The notes: generated by a model from the sequence alone, not told the origin. A stretch of 59,714 nt of DNA from Paenibacillus agricola (GCF_011440305.1 NZ_JAAOIW010000027.1:1-59714); one strand, 5' to 3'. Shown: positions 10,514-20,203, numbered from the stretch's first letter. Numbers and translations: made by a program.

Positions 10514-10995
10514 TTCGAGTAGGACAAGGCTTTGACGTACACCAACTGGTAGAAGGGCGTAAATGTATCATCGGCGGCGTTGATATCCCCTATGATAAAG
10601 GCTTATTGGGCCACTCCGATGCGGATGTGCTCCTGCATGCAATTAGCGATGCTATTCTCGGAGCGCTGGGGATGGGAGATATCGGCAAGCACTTTCCCGA
10701 TACTGACCAAGCGTTCAAGGATGCCGATAGCTACCAACTGCTTGTCCAGGTTTGGCAATTGGCCAAAGCAGCAGGCTATAAGCTGGGCAATATCGATTCG
10801 ACCATTATTGCCCAGAAACCTAAGATGGCGCCATATATTCCTGCGATGGTAGAGCGGATCGCCAATGTACTGGAAGCAGAGCTTTCCCAAGTGAATGTAA
10901 AAGCAACGACAACCGAGCAATTGGGATTTGCGGGACGCGGCGAAGGTATTGCTGCCCAATCGGTTGTATGCTTAATTAAAAATGTGCTATCATAA
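10510..10995 (+). CDS. ispF: IspF, 2-C-methyl-D-erythritol 2,4-cyclodiphosphate synthase
   Basis: 161 aa. Metal ligands D8 and H10 lie in GQGFDVHQL, the active-site segment [21 protein letters not shown] follows, and the C-terminal signature is [17 protein letters not shown]. It cyclises CDP-ME 2-phosphate to MEcPP with loss of CMP, and works as a trimer. The start overlaps ispD by 4 bases and uses GGGGAGA inside ispD as SD. Confidence 0.96.
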   Translation: MIRVGQGFDVHQLVEGRKCIIGGVDIPYDKGLLGHSDADVLLHAISDAILGALGMGDIGKHFPDTDQAFKDADSYQLLVQVWQLAKAAGYKLGNIDSTIIAQKPKMAPYIPAMVERIANVLEAELSQVNVKATTTEQLGFAGRGEGIAAQSVVCLIKNVLS

Positions 10996-11102
10996 CAACT
11001 ATTATTCATAAACGTATTCAGAAATGTGTTTAGAAACGATTATTCAGCTAAATGATTATTATTGTTAAATATCGGATTGCTATATAAGGGGGAGCTATTA
11101 TC

Positions 11103-12560
11103 ATGTCAGATCAGCTGCGTGTAAGATACGCGCCAAGCCCGACCGGCCAATTGCATATCGGCGGCGCACGTACAGCCTTATTTAATTATTTATTGGCTCG
11201 CAAAACAGGCGGCCAATTTATTATCCGCTTCGAGGATACTGACCAAAGCCGACATATTGAGTCAGGGGTCGACAATCAATTGCAGGGCCTCAAATGGCTA
11301 AGCTTGGACTGGGACGAAAGCGTCGACATTGGCGGACCATTCGGGCCCTACCGCCAGATGGAGCGTTTGGACTTATATAAGCCTTATATCGATCAATTGC
11401 TTAAGAGTGGGGATGCTTATCCTTGCTACTGCTCCGAAGAAGAGCTGGAGCAGGAGCGCGCTGAACAGGAAGCTAAGGGGGAAATGCCCCGCTACTCGGG
11501 CATTGGACGTTATCTAACTGCGGAGCAGATTGCCCAGTACGAAGCAGAAGGGCGTAAGCCATCCATCCGCTTTCGTGTCCCGGAAGGCAAGATTATTGCC
11601 TTTGCCGACCGAATCCGCGAGCATGTAGAATTTGAGTCCGATGGCATTGGCGATTTTATCATTGTACGGGCGGATGGCATTCCGACCTATAACTTCGCCG
11701 TTATTCTGGATGACCATTTAATGAAGATCAACCTGGTTATTCGTGGTGAGGAGCATCTGTCCAATACACCAAGGCAAATTATGATGTATGAGGCTTTAGG
11801 GCTGCCTATCCCAGAGTTCGCCCATCTCTCGATTATATTGAACCCCGACCGGAAGAAAATGAGTAAACGCGACGAGTCGATCGTCCAGTTTATCGGGCAA
11901 TACAAGGAGCTAGGCTACCTGCCGGAAGCGGTATTGAACTTCATTACGTTGCTGGGCTGGTCGCCTATTGGTGAAGAGGAGATCTTCACCAAGGAGGAGA
12001 TCATCGCCCAGTTTGATCTTAGCCGTGTTTCCAAAAGCCCGGCTGTATTCGATATGGATAAGTTGAATTGGATGAATAACCATTATATGAAGAAGACAGA
12101 CTTGTCCCGTGTGGTAGAGCTTTGCTTGCCCCACCTTCAAAAAGCGGGCTGGCTTGCCGATTCATTAAGTGGCCAAGAGCAGGAATGGGTAAACCGTCTT
12201 GTTGCTCTCAATCAAGACCGGATGCAATTCGCGGCAGAGATCGTAAGCTTAAGCGAGATCTTTTTCCAAGAGGAAGTTACGTATGAGGATGAAGAAGCTA
12301 AGGCGATCTTGGCAGAGGCATATGCCCCTATCGTGATACGCGGCTTCTTGGACGAAGTGCAGCGCGCTGAAGCCTTTGAAGCCGAACATATTCCAGCTAT
12401 GCTAAAGGCAGTCCAGAAGGCGACCGGGTATAAGGGCAAGCCGCTCTTTATGTCGATCCGTGTTGCATTAACGGGACAAGTGCATGGACCTGACTTGAAT
12501 GTGACTGTTTTTTTGCTGGGAAAAGAAAAGGTTGCCGCGCGGCTTAACAAGTTATTGTAA
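11103..12560 (+). CDS. gltX: Glutamate--tRNA ligase
   Basis: 485 aa, class I synthetase. The HIGH-type motif is HIGG at residues 18-21, and KMSKR lies near 252-256. The C-terminal half is the helical anticodon-binding domain. The bacterium probably charges both tRNA-Glu and tRNA-Gln with glutamate, as is usual in Bacillales, but this window cannot show that. SD AAGGGGGAG is at 11086-11094. It lies directly upstream of the T-box leader and cysE-cysS, as in Bacillus. Confidence 0.97.
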   Translation: MSDQLRVRYAPSPTGQLHIGGARTALFNYLLARKTGGQFIIRFEDTDQSRHIESGVDNQLQGLKWLSLDWDESVDIGGPFGPYRQMERLDLYKPYIDQLLKSGDAYPCYCSEEELEQERAEQEAKGEMPRYSGIGRYLTAEQIAQYEAEGRKPSIRFRVPEGKIIAFADRIREHVEFESDGIGDFIIVRADGIPTYNFAVILDDHLMKINLVIRGEEHLSNTPRQIMMYEALGLPIPEFAHLSIILNPDRKKMSKRDESIVQFIGQYKELGYLPEAVLNFITLLGWSPIGEEEIFTKEEIIAQFDLSRVSKSPAVFDMDKLNWMNNHYMKKTDLSRVVELCLPHLQKAGWLADSLSGQEQEWVNRLVALNQDRMQFAAEIVSLSEIFFQEEVTYEDEEAKAILAEAYAPIVIRGFLDEVQRAEAFEAEHIPAMLKAVQKATGYKGKPLFMSIRVALTGQVHGPDLNVTVFLLGKEKVAARLNKLL

Positions 12561-12599
12561 ACCGGAACTTTATTCGTTATACTGTTTACAACATAGGAA

Positions 12600-12930
12600 T
12601 CGTGGCGTCGATCAGGAGAGTACAATCGAGTAAGGGCTTCACAGAGAAGACAACCGGTATCTCAGAGCTTGGCTTGCAGGTTTTTTCGTAAGCATGGCTT
12701 CAGGGGTTCGAGCTGTAAGTTGTCTATGTCCTTCCGTTGGAAATGCACCTGGGAGCCGTATTGACGAGCCGTTACCTTTAGCCATGTGTCAGTGGTTAGA
12801 ATAGCGGGGTAGTCGTACCGTATGTGTTCACGTTACGAACACATGAGATGGACAGGAGCTTTCTGTCCAAGCAGAGTGGAACCGCGACTTTTTCGCCTCT
12901 GCAGCCTTTATGGGCTGTGGGGGCTTTTTT
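12600..12930 (+). promoter_or_regulatory. T-box riboswitch, cysteine-specific, with terminator
   Basis: This fills the 427-base gap between gltX and cysE. The T-box AGAGTGGAACCGCG is at 12873-12886. Stem I shows the typical ...GGAAATGCACCTGGGAGC... specifier region; TGC (12744-12746), a Cys codon, is the likely specifier. The transcription terminator is a 12-bp stem with G-U pairs, GCCTCTGCAGCC with GGCTGTGGGGGC (12895-12924), then six T. Uncharged tRNA-Cys should stabilise the antiterminator and allow transcription of cysE-cysS. The 5' boundary is approximate; a promoter was not clearly identified. Confidence 0.92.
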
Positions 12931-12987
12931 ATGTGTTCTTGCTTGTGTTAGGGGAATGGGAATCAAGGTAGAAGGCAGGTGTTGCGC

Positions 12988-13659
12988 TTGTTCAAGTCCA
13001 TGAAGGAAGATATCACGACTATATTTGAGAATGATCCCGCCGCGCGCAGCTGGTTTGAAGTGGTATTTACTTACGCCGGCTTGCATGCTTTGTGGGCGCA
13101 TCGGGTAGCACATTACTTTTTTGTGAACCGTTGGTACACAATTGCCAGAGTGATTTCGCAGTGGAGCCGATTTATGACGGGAATCGAGATTCATCCAGGC
13201 GCGGTTATCGGACGGAGATTTTTTATCGACCATGGGATGGGCGTCATTATTGGCGAGACCTGTGAAATTGGCGACGATGTTGTGCTTTATCAGGGTGTAA
13301 CACTTGGTGGCACGGGCAAAGAAACGGGCAAACGCCATCCGACGATCGGCAGCAACGTAGTGATATCCTCAGGAGCCAAAGTTATTGGGTCGTTTATTGT
13401 GGGCGATAATTCACGTATTGGCGCCAACGCCGTTGTATTGAGCACAGTGCCTCCTAACAGCACGGTGGTAGGCATACCTGGGCGGATTGTGAAGCAGGAT
13501 GGCGTACGTGTCGGGCGGCTGGACCATAATAATTTGCCGGATCCGGTGATTGACATGTTCCGCCAGCTGCAGAAGCAGATTGATGAGCTGAAGGTGGAAG
13601 TAAGGGAGATTAAACACAAAAGCGGAGGGAACCAAGACCATGGCGCTAAAAATTTATAA
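12988..13659 (+). CDS. cysE: CysE, serine O-acetyltransferase
   Basis: 223 aa from TTG 12988. An N-terminal helical region is followed by left-handed beta-helix hexapeptide repeats ([20 protein letters not shown] to SGAKVIGSF). Acetyl-CoA plus serine gives O-acetylserine, the carbon acceptor for cysteine synthesis. The TTG gives the usual MF-start and lies 6 bases after AGGTG; the upstream in-frame GTG 12979 is itself part of that SD and is less likely. It is controlled by the T-box and overlaps cysS by 20 bases. Confidence 0.93.
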   Translation: MFKSMKEDITTIFENDPAARSWFEVVFTYAGLHALWAHRVAHYFFVNRWYTIARVISQWSRFMTGIEIHPGAVIGRRFFIDHGMGVIIGETCEIGDDVVLYQGVTLGGTGKETGKRHPTIGSNVVISSGAKVIGSFIVGDNSRIGANAVVLSTVPPNSTVVGIPGRIVKQDGVRVGRLDHNNLPDPVIDMFRQLQKQIDELKVEVREIKHKSGGNQDHGAKNL

Positions 13660-15037
13660 TACGTTAGCTCGGACGAAGGAAGAGTTCCGGTCCATTGAGC
13701 CGGGAAAAGTAAAAATGTACGTGTGCGGCCCTACCGTCTATGATTATATACATATCGGGAATGCCCGTCCGATGGTGTTTTTTGATGTAGTGCGGAGATA
13801 TTTGGAATCGATCGATTACGAGGTTAACTATGTGGTTAATTTTACAGACGTGGACGATAAGCTGATCAAGAAGGCCTTGCTTATGGAACAAACCGTTCCG
13901 GAGATCGCCGATTTATTTATCCAAAAGTTTTACGAGGATACCGAGGGGCTGGGCATTCGCAAAGCTACATTAAATCCACGAGTGACAGAAAATATTGATG
14001 AAATTATCACCTTTATTATCGGAATTATGGAAAAGGATTTTGCTTATGAGCGGGGTGGCGACGTCTATTTCCGCACCAATCAATTTACGGAATATGGCAA
14101 GCTTTCGCACCAAAATTTGGACGAGCTCCAATTCGGCATCCGCGTGGAGGTGGATGAGCGTAAGGAGAATCCGCAGGACTTCGTGCTGTGGAAGGCAGCT
14201 AAACCAGGAGAAATCTCATGGGATAGCCCCTGGGGAGAGGGGCGGCCAGGCTGGCATATTGAATGCTCCGCTATGGTTCGCAAATACTTGGGTGATACGA
14301 TCGATATCCATGGGGGTGGCCAAGACCTTCAATTCCCCCATCATGAATGTGAAATCGCGCAATCGGAATGCTTGACCGGCCATCCTATGGCCAACTACTG
14401 GATGCATAACGGTTATATTAATATCAATAACGAAAAGATGTCCAAATCGATGGGCAATGGCGTAAATGTGAACCAATTGCTAAAAACGATCAGTCCCCAA
14501 ACACTCCGTTATTTTATGCTCTCCGTCCATTACCGGAACCCGCTGAATTTCAGCGAGGAAACGATTGAACAAGCGAATAACGGATTAGCACGGATTGAGA
14601 ACTGCTTGGCCAATCTTAAGCACCGCCTTTCTACGGCTGTTGGAGCAAGCCCGGCAGAAGAAATCGTGCATACCGTGGCTGAAGTGCAACGGCAATTCGA
14701 GCTTAAGATGAATGACGATTTCAACACACCAGATGCGATTACGGCGGTCTTTGAATTAGTCAATGCGGCTAACCACTACCTACAGCAGGAAGAAGTATCC
14801 GAAGGCTCGCTTAAGCTACTGCTGGAGCGGTTTGAGCAGATGGATCTTGTTTTGGGCATACTAGCAAAGCCTGAAGAACAGCTGTTGGACCAAGATATCG
14901 AGCAATTGATTGTGGACCGCACAGAAGCCCGCAAATCTAAAAATTGGGCGCGTGCTGACGAAATCCGCGACCTGCTTATCGAACAAGGGATCGTGCTGGA
15001 GGATACGGCACAAGGTATCCGCTGGCGGCGTAAATAA
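13640..15037 (+). CDS. cysS: Cysteine--tRNA ligase
   Basis: 465 aa, class I synthetase. [16 protein letters not shown] carries the first zinc Cys and the HIGH motif; ECSAM and [10 protein letters not shown] supply the other zinc ligands; KMSKS is present near residue 268. The C-terminal helical region ([15 protein letters not shown]) recognises tRNA. Start ATG 13640 has SD GGAGGGA at 13624-13630, inside cysE. The shared T-box couples cysteine charging and cysteine synthesis. Confidence 0.97.
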   Translation: MALKIYNTLARTKEEFRSIEPGKVKMYVCGPTVYDYIHIGNARPMVFFDVVRRYLESIDYEVNYVVNFTDVDDKLIKKALLMEQTVPEIADLFIQKFYEDTEGLGIRKATLNPRVTENIDEIITFIIGIMEKDFAYERGGDVYFRTNQFTEYGKLSHQNLDELQFGIRVEVDERKENPQDFVLWKAAKPGEISWDSPWGEGRPGWHIECSAMVRKYLGDTIDIHGGGQDLQFPHHECEIAQSECLTGHPMANYWMHNGYININNEKMSKSMGNGVNVNQLLKTISPQTLRYFMLSVHYRNPLNFSEETIEQANNGLARIENCLANLKHRLSTAVGASPAEEIVHTVAEVQRQFELKMNDDFNTPDAITAVFELVNAANHYLQQEEVSEGSLKLLLERFEQMDLVLGILAKPEEQLLDQDIEQLIVDRTEARKSKNWARADEIRDLLIEQGIVLEDTAQGIRWRRK

Positions 15038-15462
15038 TGAGCGAGGGTCCATTTTCATTCGAAACCGACTTGTTCAGCTTTCCACCTGCCAAGGATCCTA
15101 AGCAGCTGGGTCCGATCGTACTGGCGTATATCGGTGATGCCGTTTATGAGGTATTCGTTCGCCAATATGTGATATCAATGACCAACCAACGTCCCAATCA
15201 CCTGCACAAGCTGTCAACCCAATACGTATCTGCGCGAGCGCAAGCAAAATCCTTGCAGAGCTTGATGCCGATGCTAACGGAAGAAGAAACGGAAGTAGTC
15301 AAGCGGGGGCGAAACGCCAAATCAGGGTCATCCGCCAAAAATGCAGATATATTGGAATACCGCCATAGCACCGCCTTTGAATGTTTACTTGGCTATTTAT
15401 ATTATATGAAGCAGATGGACAGGCTTCAGTATTTGATGCTGCAGACGCTGGAAAACCATTAG
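15037..15462 (+). CDS. mrnC: Mini-ribonuclease III
   Basis: 141 aa, an RNase III catalytic domain without a double-stranded RNA-binding domain. LAYIGDAVYEVFVRQYV carries catalytic acidic residues, RNAKSGS is the family basic loop, and YRHSTAFECLLGYLYYM the second acidic motif. In Bacillus it matures the 23S rRNA ends. The ATG shares one base with the cysS stop, so translation is probably coupled. Confidence 0.94.
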   Translation: MSEGPFSFETDLFSFPPAKDPKQLGPIVLAYIGDAVYEVFVRQYVISMTNQRPNHLHKLSTQYVSARAQAKSLQSLMPMLTEEETEVVKRGRNAKSGSSAKNADILEYRHSTAFECLLGYLYYMKQMDRLQYLMLQTLENH

Positions 15463-15531
15463 CAAGACACAAAACAGGCAGCGTTCGCTTTTTGGGACCA
15501 AGCCAGCTTTTGCCTAAAGGAGAGAACGACC

Positions 15532-16275
15532 ATGGAAGAAGAATTTATCGCAGGCAAGCACTCTGTGCTGGAGGCTTTGCGTTCGGGACGAACGATTAAT
15601 AAAATATGGGTTGCGGAAAATGCCCAGAAGCAAATGGTACAGCCTATCCTAGCTGAAGCCAAGGACAAGGGCGTAATTGTCCAGTTTGTCGATAAGCGCA
15701 AGCTTGACCAAATGGTCGAGGACGTTCCCCACCAAGGTGTGGTTGCCCAAGTTGCGGCGTACGCTTATGTGGAAATCGAAGATATACTGGCTTTCGCCAA
15801 AAGCCGGAATGAAGAGCCATTCATCCTAATCCTAGATGAAATTGAAGATCCTCATAATCTCGGGTCGATTCTGAGGACAGCAGACTGTACAGGGGTGCAT
15901 GGGGTTATTATTCCCAAGCGCAGAGCGGTAGGCTTGACGGCAGCCGTATCCAAAACGTCGGCAGGTGCTGTTGAATACGTACGTGTAGCCCGTGTGACCA
16001 ATTTAGCGCAAACCATCGAGCAGTTGAAGGAGGATGGCATTTGGGTGGCGGGAACTGATGTGGCAGCCAGCCAGCCGATTTACCAAACCAACCTAACAAT
16101 TCCGCTAGCGCTGGTCATTGGGAACGAGAATAAAGGAGTAGGGCGCCTGATCAAAGAAAAGTGCGATTTCCTGCTCAAGCTTCCGATGTTTGGCCATGTC
16201 AATTCCTTGAATGCTTCTGTAGCTGCCTCTGTTTTTATGTATGAGGTCGTCCGCCAGCGGATTGCAGTGAAATAG
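15532..16275 (+). CDS. rlmB: RlmB-type 23S rRNA 2'-O-ribose methyltransferase (TrmH family)
   Basis: 247 aa. An N-terminal substrate-binding domain (about 1-80) is followed by a SPOUT knot domain with the three family motifs: DPHNLGSILRTAD, IGNENKGVG and LPMFGHVNSLNASVAASVFMYE. It is expected to methylate G2251 (E. coli numbering) in 23S rRNA. SD AAGGAGAG is at 15518-15525. Placement next to mini-RNase III fits a 23S maturation role. Confidence 0.93.
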   Translation: MEEEFIAGKHSVLEALRSGRTINKIWVAENAQKQMVQPILAEAKDKGVIVQFVDKRKLDQMVEDVPHQGVVAQVAAYAYVEIEDILAFAKSRNEEPFILILDEIEDPHNLGSILRTADCTGVHGVIIPKRRAVGLTAAVSKTSAGAVEYVRVARVTNLAQTIEQLKEDGIWVAGTDVAASQPIYQTNLTIPLALVIGNENKGVGRLIKEKCDFLLKLPMFGHVNSLNASVAASVFMYEVVRQRIAVK

Positions 16276-16803
16276 ATGGTCGCTCCGGCACTGCAGGAGT
16301 TTCTCATAGTAGATGGCTATAATATTATTGGCGATTGGCCTGAGCTACAAAAGCTAAAGGATATCAGCCTTGAGGATGCCCGCGACCGATTGATCGAGCA
16401 ATTGGCAGAATACCAATCCTTTTCGGGAATGAAAGTAATCCTTGTGTTTGATGCTTACTACGTGCCCGGCTTGGGCGGCAAGTATGAACATAGCAGGCTG
16501 CGCATCCTGTATACGAAGGAAAAGGAAACGGCCGACGAATTGATCGAGCGGTTGGTTATCGAGCATGTAGGCCGGCGCAAGCTGATTTATGTAGCTACCT
16601 CGGATATGACGGAGCAGCATGTTATTTTTGGCAAAGGCGCCTTTCGCATTCCGGCCAGTGAGCTTTTAGTCAAGGTTAGGCTCGCCAAACGTGAAATCCA
16701 CCAGAAGATTGACGAAGAGGCTTCCCGCAAGCGCAATCCGTTCGGTGGCAAGATGAGCAGCGAAATGAAAGCTCTCTTTGAGAAATGGCGCAGGGACCAG
16801 TAA
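16276..16803 (+). CDS. rae1: Rae1 (YacP), NYN-domain ribosome-associated endoribonuclease
   Basis: 175 aa. The NYN/PIN-like fold starts with EFLIVDGYNIIGDWPEL, where the first Asp is catalytic, and includes the second acidic segment KVILVFDAYYVPG. In Bacillus, Rae1 cleaves certain mRNAs in the ribosomal A site. ATG 16276 follows the rlmB stop directly with no clear SD, so it likely depends on coupled translation. A basic C-terminal tail (ASRKRNPFGGK) could bind RNA or ribosome. Confidence 0.9.
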   Translation: MVAPALQEFLIVDGYNIIGDWPELQKLKDISLEDARDRLIEQLAEYQSFSGMKVILVFDAYYVPGLGGKYEHSRLRILYTKEKETADELIERLVIEHVGRRKLIYVATSDMTEQHVIFGKGAFRIPASELLVKVRLAKREIHQKIDEEASRKRNPFGGKMSSEMKALFEKWRRDQ

Positions 16804-16841
16804 ATATCTTCAATAAAAGGCTACGGCTGGCGTGAATTCGG

Positions 16842-16871
16842 TTGACGTTAATAGATTACATAATGTATACT
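16842..16871 (+). promoter_or_regulatory. SigA-type promoter of sigH
   Basis: TTGACG (16842-16847), 18-base spacer, TATACT (16866-16871), about 50 bases before the sigH SD. This suggests sigH can be transcribed apart from the upstream operon. Confidence 0.65.
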
Positions 16872-16929
16872 TATCCTATCTTTTAGGATCAAGTAGATTA
16901 TTAGTCTTGCCTAGGCCGGAGGGATTATT

Positions 16930-17577
16930 TTGAGTGTCGACCTCAAAGAATTGAGAATGTGCGAATACGACCTCAAGGCAGATGAAGACATTGTCGAAGC
17001 GGTCCGTGAAGGGGATAGCGACGCACTGGAGTACTTGATTAACAAGTATAAAAACTTCGTTCGCGCCAAAGCACGCTCCTATTTTCTTATAGGTGCTGAT
17101 AGGGAAGATATCGTGCAAGAAGGTATGATAGGTTTATATAAATCCATTCGTGATTTTCGTGGAGACAAGCTAGCTTCTTTTAAGGCTTTTGCCGAGCTTT
17201 GCATCACCCGTCAAATTATTACAGCCATCAAAACCGCCACCCGCCAAAAGCATATTCCTCTAAACTCCTATGTTTCTTTAGACAAGCCTATCTATGATGA
17301 AGACTCCGATCGAACCTTGCTTGATGTCATCTGCGGATCACGTGTAACCGATCCTGAGGAACTGATTATTAATCAGGAAGAATTCAGCGGCTTGGAAGAT
17401 AAAATGGGTGAAATCTTGAGCGACTTGGAACGCAGGGTGCTTATGCTCTATTTGGATGGACGCTCCTATCAGGAAATTGCGGTTGATCTGGATCGCCATG
17501 TGAAGTCCATTGATAATGCCTTACAGCGTGTTAAACGAAAGCTTGAACGGTATTTGGAAATTAGGGATGCAAGGTAA
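16930..17577 (+). CDS. sigH: SigH, RNA polymerase sigma factor for early sporulation
   Basis: 215 aa, closely like Bacillus SigH. Region 2 contains YFLIGADREDIVQEGMIGLYKS (shown in parts: ADREDIVQEG) and region 4 contains SYQEIAVDLDRHVKSIDNAL. It directs transcription at the onset of sporulation and stationary phase. The start is TTG 16930 with GGAGGG ending 7 bases upstream; no closer ATG fits. The gene has its own promoter and a terminator just after the stop. Confidence 0.97.
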   Translation: MSVDLKELRMCEYDLKADEDIVEAVREGDSDALEYLINKYKNFVRAKARSYFLIGADREDIVQEGMIGLYKSIRDFRGDKLASFKAFAELCITRQIITAIKTATRQKHIPLNSYVSLDKPIYDEDSDRTLLDVICGSRVTDPEELIINQEEFSGLEDKMGEILSDLERRVLMLYLDGRSYQEIAVDLDRHVKSIDNALQRVKRKLERYLEIRDAR

Positions 17578-17610
17578 AGCGTACTCATAAGATGAGACGC
17601 TTTATTTTTT
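17576..17610 (+). terminator. Terminator of sigH
   Basis: AAAGCGT-A-CTCAT pairs with ATGAG-ACGCTTT around an AAG loop (12 bp, one bulge), followed by TATTTTTT. It overlaps the sigH stop codon. Confidence 0.92.
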
Positions 17611-17674
17611 GTCGAATTAACAGGGGGCAAGTTTACTCTCTGTCGTCTATGTTTATACTAGTGATAGGTTTTCC

Positions 17675-17703
17675 TTGACATGAAAATAACGCTATGCTAA
17701 AGT
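17675..17703 (+). promoter_or_regulatory. Promoter of rpmG-secE-nusG
   Basis: Perfect TTGACA (17675-17680), 17-base spacer, TAAAGT (17698-17703) with an extended TGC just before it. A weak GCC/GGC hairpin with T run (17712-17738) follows in the leader. Confidence 0.65.
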
Positions 17704-17789
17704 GTACAGGAAGCCTTAAAACTTGTAGGCGTTTTTTTGCTGATTTTTAAGGATTCAAATATGAGGCTGGGACCGTAGGGGGTGACATC

Positions 17790-17939
17790 ATGCGGGTAAT
17801 TATTACATTAGCGTGCACGAACTGCAAGCAAAGGAACTATACGACTAACAAGAATAAGCGCAACAACCCGGACCGCATGGAGTTGAAGAAGTTTTGCAAG
17901 TTTTGCAATGAACATACTGCTCATCGCGAAACTAGGTAG
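17790..17939 (+). CDS. rpmG: 50S ribosomal protein L33, zinc-binding form
   Basis: 49 aa. Four cysteines in two CxxC pairs, CTNC at residues 9-12 and CKFC near 36-39, mark the zinc-binding (C+) form. The remainder is basic, ending HRETR. ATG 17790 follows GGGGGTGAC. It stands before secE, the common bacterial order. L33 lies near the ribosomal E site. Short but clearly recognisable. Confidence 0.95.
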   Translation: MRVIITLACTNCKQRNYTTNKNKRNNPDRMELKKFCKFCNEHTAHRETR

Positions 17940-17957
17940 TTTCTTGGAGGTGTAGTT

Positions 17958-18170
17958 TTGTCATTTTTGGTTAGAATGAAGCGAGGCTTCGGTAACACAT
18001 TTTCTTTTTTTGCAGATAGCTGGCTTGAATTGAAAAAAGTGAAATGGCCAAATCGTAAAGAGTTAATCAGCTACACGTTGGTTGTACTGTTTACTGTTGT
18101 TTTTGTCACTGTTTATTTCTACGTACTGGATTTGGGTATCTCTGAGCTGCTACGTCTTATTTTTAAATAA
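17958..18170 (+). CDS. secE: SecE, preprotein translocase subunit
   Basis: 70 aa with one C-terminal transmembrane helix (about residues 40-62) preceded by the conserved amphipathic ELKKVKWPNRKEL. SecE clamps SecY in the SecYEG channel. The start is TTG 17958 with GGAGGTG at 17946-17952; no ATG lies near. It is single-spanning, as usual in Firmicutes, and lies between rpmG and nusG. Confidence 0.96.
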   Translation: MSFLVRMKRGFGNTFSFFADSWLELKKVKWPNRKELISYTLVVLFTVVFVTVYFYVLDLGISELLRLIFK

Positions 18171-18183
18171 GCGGGAGTTATAG

Positions 18184-18732
18184 GTGGCTAATATGGAGAT
18201 GGAAAAAAGATGGTACGTCGTACATACCTATTCCGGGTATGAAAACAAGGTCAAAGCAAATTTGGAAAAGCGCGTAGAGTCCATGGACATGACGGACAAG
18301 ATCTTCCGCGTTTTGGTTCCGATGGAAGAAGAGATCGTAAACAAGGATGGCAAAAAGAAAACGGTTATGCGTAAAGTGTATCCGGGTTATGTGCTGGTTG
18401 AGATGGTTCAGACCGATGATTCTTGGTATGTCGTGCGTAATACGCCAGGCGTTACAGGCTTTGTTGGGTCAACAGGATCAGGATCGAAGCCCACTGCATT
18501 GCTTCCTGAAGAAGTGGAATCTATTCTTAAGCATATGGGCATGGAAGAGCCTAAGCCGAAGATTGATTTCGAATTGAAAGAAACCGTTCGTGTGAAAGAA
18601 GGTCCTTTCGCGAATTTTGTCGGTACCATTGAAGAAATTCTGATCGACAAAAGCAAGCTCAAGGTACATGTGAACATGTTCGGTAGGGAAACGCCTTTAG
18701 AGCTGGACTACCACCAGGTAGAAAAAATTTAG
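18184..18732 (+). CDS. nusG: NusG, transcription elongation factor
   Basis: 182 aa. The N-terminal NGN domain (KRWYVVHTYSGYENKVK) binds RNA polymerase and the C-terminal KOW domain (VRVKEGPFANFVGTIEEI) contacts other factors or S10. Two starts are plausible: GTG 18184 with GGGAG 6 bases upstream, or ATG 18193 with AGGTGG 5 bases upstream. GTG was kept because its SD is independent. In Firmicutes NusG also promotes pausing. Confidence 0.95.
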   Translation: MANMEMEKRWYVVHTYSGYENKVKANLEKRVESMDMTDKIFRVLVPMEEEIVNKDGKKKTVMRKVYPGYVLVEMVQTDDSWYVVRNTPGVTGFVGSTGSGSKPTALLPEEVESILKHMGMEEPKPKIDFELKETVRVKEGPFANFVGTIEEILIDKSKLKVHVNMFGRETPLELDYHQVEKI

Positions 18733-18771
18733 AGGGAAGTTCCGCATACTACATGCAGGAGGTGTAACACA

Positions 18772-19197
18772 ATGGCAAAAAAGGTTATTAAAATTGTTAA
18801 ATTGCAAGTTAATGCTGCTAAAGCGAATCCGGCTCCTCCAATCGGTCCGGCTCTTGGTCAAGCGGGTGTTAACATCATGGCATTTTGTAAAGAGTTTAAT
18901 GCTCGTACTGCCGATCAAGCAGGATTAATCATCCCAGTTGAAATCACAGTTTTCGAGGATCGCTCATTTACATTCATCTGCAAAACGCCACCGGCTGCTG
19001 TATTGCTGCGCGTTGCTGCTGGGATTCCTAAAGGATCCGGTGAGCCGAACAAGAAGAAGGTTGCTACAGTAACACGTGCAACTATTCGTGAAATTGCTGA
19101 GCAAAAAATGCCCGACTTGAACGCTGCATCTGTTGAAGCTGCAATGCGTATGGTTGAAGGTACAGCACGTAGCATGGGCGTAGTTATCGAAGGCTAA
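18772..19197 (+). CDS. rplK: 50S ribosomal protein L11
   Basis: 141 aa, standard length. The N-terminal domain has [21 protein letters not shown] with the proline-rich hinge; the C-terminal domain binds the GTPase-associated region of 23S rRNA. With L10 and L7/L12 it forms the stalk base. SD AGGAGGTG is at 18756-18763. Confidence 0.97.
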   Translation: MAKKVIKIVKLQVNAAKANPAPPIGPALGQAGVNIMAFCKEFNARTADQAGLIIPVEITVFEDRSFTFICKTPPAAVLLRVAAGIPKGSGEPNKKKVATVTRATIREIAEQKMPDLNAASVEAAMRMVEGTARSMGVVIEG

Positions 19198-19215
19198 TTC
19201 ATCTTCGAGATGAAT
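19197..19215 (+). promoter_or_regulatory. Hairpin directly after rplK
   Basis: Perfect 8-bp stem ATTCATCT-TCG-AGATGAAT beginning at the last base of the rplK stop. It has no T run, so it is not a typical terminator; a processing or stability role is possible but not shown. Confidence 0.55.
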
Positions 19216-19250
19216 GGCAACAATTTCGACGCTTATGGTACTGCGAACAA

Positions 19251-19294
19251 GGTTGATTGACAACCGAAGTGGGAGGATATTCCGCTAATACCAC
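19251..19294 (+). promoter_or_regulatory. Structured rplA leader, possible L1-binding site
   Basis: Two small stems: GGTTG/CAACC (19251-19265) and GTGG/CCAC (19269-19294) enclosing GGATATTCC. It lies immediately before the rplA SD. L1 is known to bind its own mRNA in bacteria, so this is a reasonable candidate, but I cannot match it to a consensus from memory with certainty. Confidence 0.4.
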
Positions 19295-19311
19295 AAAGGA
19301 GGAAGTTACAA

Positions 19312-20004
19312 ATGGCTAAAGTAAGCAAAAAGTATGCAGAAGCAGTAAAGCTTATCGATTCCGAAGCTTTGTATGAAGCCAAAGAAGCAATTGAGCTTGT
19401 TAAAAAAGCAGCAACTGCCAAGTTTGATGAAACTCTTGAAGTTGCAGTGCGTTTGGGTGTAGACCCAAGAAAGCAAGACCAAGCAGTTCGTGGTGTTGTA
19501 GTTTTACCACATGGTACAGGTAAAACAAAACGTGTTCTTGTATTTGCTAAAGGCGAGAAAGTAAAAGAAGCGGAAGCGGCTGGTGCTGATTTCGTAGGCG
19601 ACCAAGACATGATTAACAAGATCCAACAAGGCTGGTTTGAATTTGATGTTTGCGTAGCAACTCCCGACATGATGAGTGAAGTGGGTAAGCTTGGCCGTAT
19701 CTTAGGTGGTAAAGGTTTAATGCCTAATCCGAAAGCTGGCACGGTTACATTTGATGTAGCTAAAGCCGTTCAGGAGATTAAAGCTGGTAAAATCGAATAT
19801 CGCTTGGATAAAGCTGGACAAATCCATGCTCCAATTGGCAAAGTATCCTTTGATGACGAGAAGCTTAATGAAAACTTCCGTGCATTGATCGACGCTTTGA
19901 ACAGAGCGAAGCCTGCTGCTGCTAAAGGTATCTACCTGAAGAACATCGCAGTTTCCTCGACAATGGGTCCTAGTGCTCGCGTAAACACACAAACTTATAG
20001 ATAA
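19312..20004 (+). CDS. rplA: 50S ribosomal protein L1
   Basis: 230 aa, standard length. The L1 signature [13 protein letters not shown] lies near residues 132-146. L1 forms the mobile L1 stalk and in many bacteria represses its own operon. SD AGGAGGAAG is at 19300-19308. It follows rplK, with a structured leader in between. Confidence 0.97.
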   Translation: MAKVSKKYAEAVKLIDSEALYEAKEAIELVKKAATAKFDETLEVAVRLGVDPRKQDQAVRGVVVLPHGTGKTKRVLVFAKGEKVKEAEAAGADFVGDQDMINKIQQGWFEFDVCVATPDMMSEVGKLGRILGGKGLMPNPKAGTVTFDVAKAVQEIKAGKIEYRLDKAGQIHAPIGKVSFDDEKLNENFRALIDALNRAKPAAAKGIYLKNIAVSSTMGPSARVNTQTYR

Positions 20005-20011
20005 GGTTGGG

Positions 20012-20040
20012 TTGACTTTTATAGTCACTCATGCTAACCT
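20012..20040 (+). promoter_or_regulatory. Likely promoter of rplJ-rplL
   Basis: TTGACT (20012-20017), 17-base spacer, extended TGC-TAACCT (20032-20040). It lies 8 bases after the rplA stop and before the L10 leader. Confidence 0.5.
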
Positions 20041-20065
20041 ATTCTAGTTGATAAATGAATATAAC

Positions 20066-20203
20066 TTACCATAGACAGCAGGTGCTTGAGCAATCAGGCT
20101 TAATGTCCTGCCGAGGTGTTATGATATAGAATCGGGTTTTTCTTTGTTTGACCAAAGATAACGTGAATCGTCATGCCTTCGCAACGTCTGCGGAGGCATT
20201 TTG
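20066..20203 (+). promoter_or_regulatory. Ribosomal protein L10 leader with attenuator terminator
   Basis: The 341-base gap between rplA and rplJ holds the L10-type leader core, with AGACAGCAGGTGC and GTCCTGCCGAGGTG arms (20083-20119). A terminator follows: TGCCTTCGCA with TGCGGAGGCA (20174-20198) and TTTTG. L10(L12)4 is known to bind this leader and repress its operon. The rest of the gap holds two copies of the hairpin motif listed separately (20259-20340). Confidence 0.85.

Noticed and set aside
11000-11100. A promoter for gltX in the AT-rich ispF-gltX gap
   Set aside because: TATATA/TATAAG lies almost on the SD and no -35 has the correct spacing.
12679-12702. CGTAAGCAT, the reverse complement of part of the leader box
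   Set aside because: It lies within the T-box stem I region and pairs locally with GCTTGC; chance similarity.
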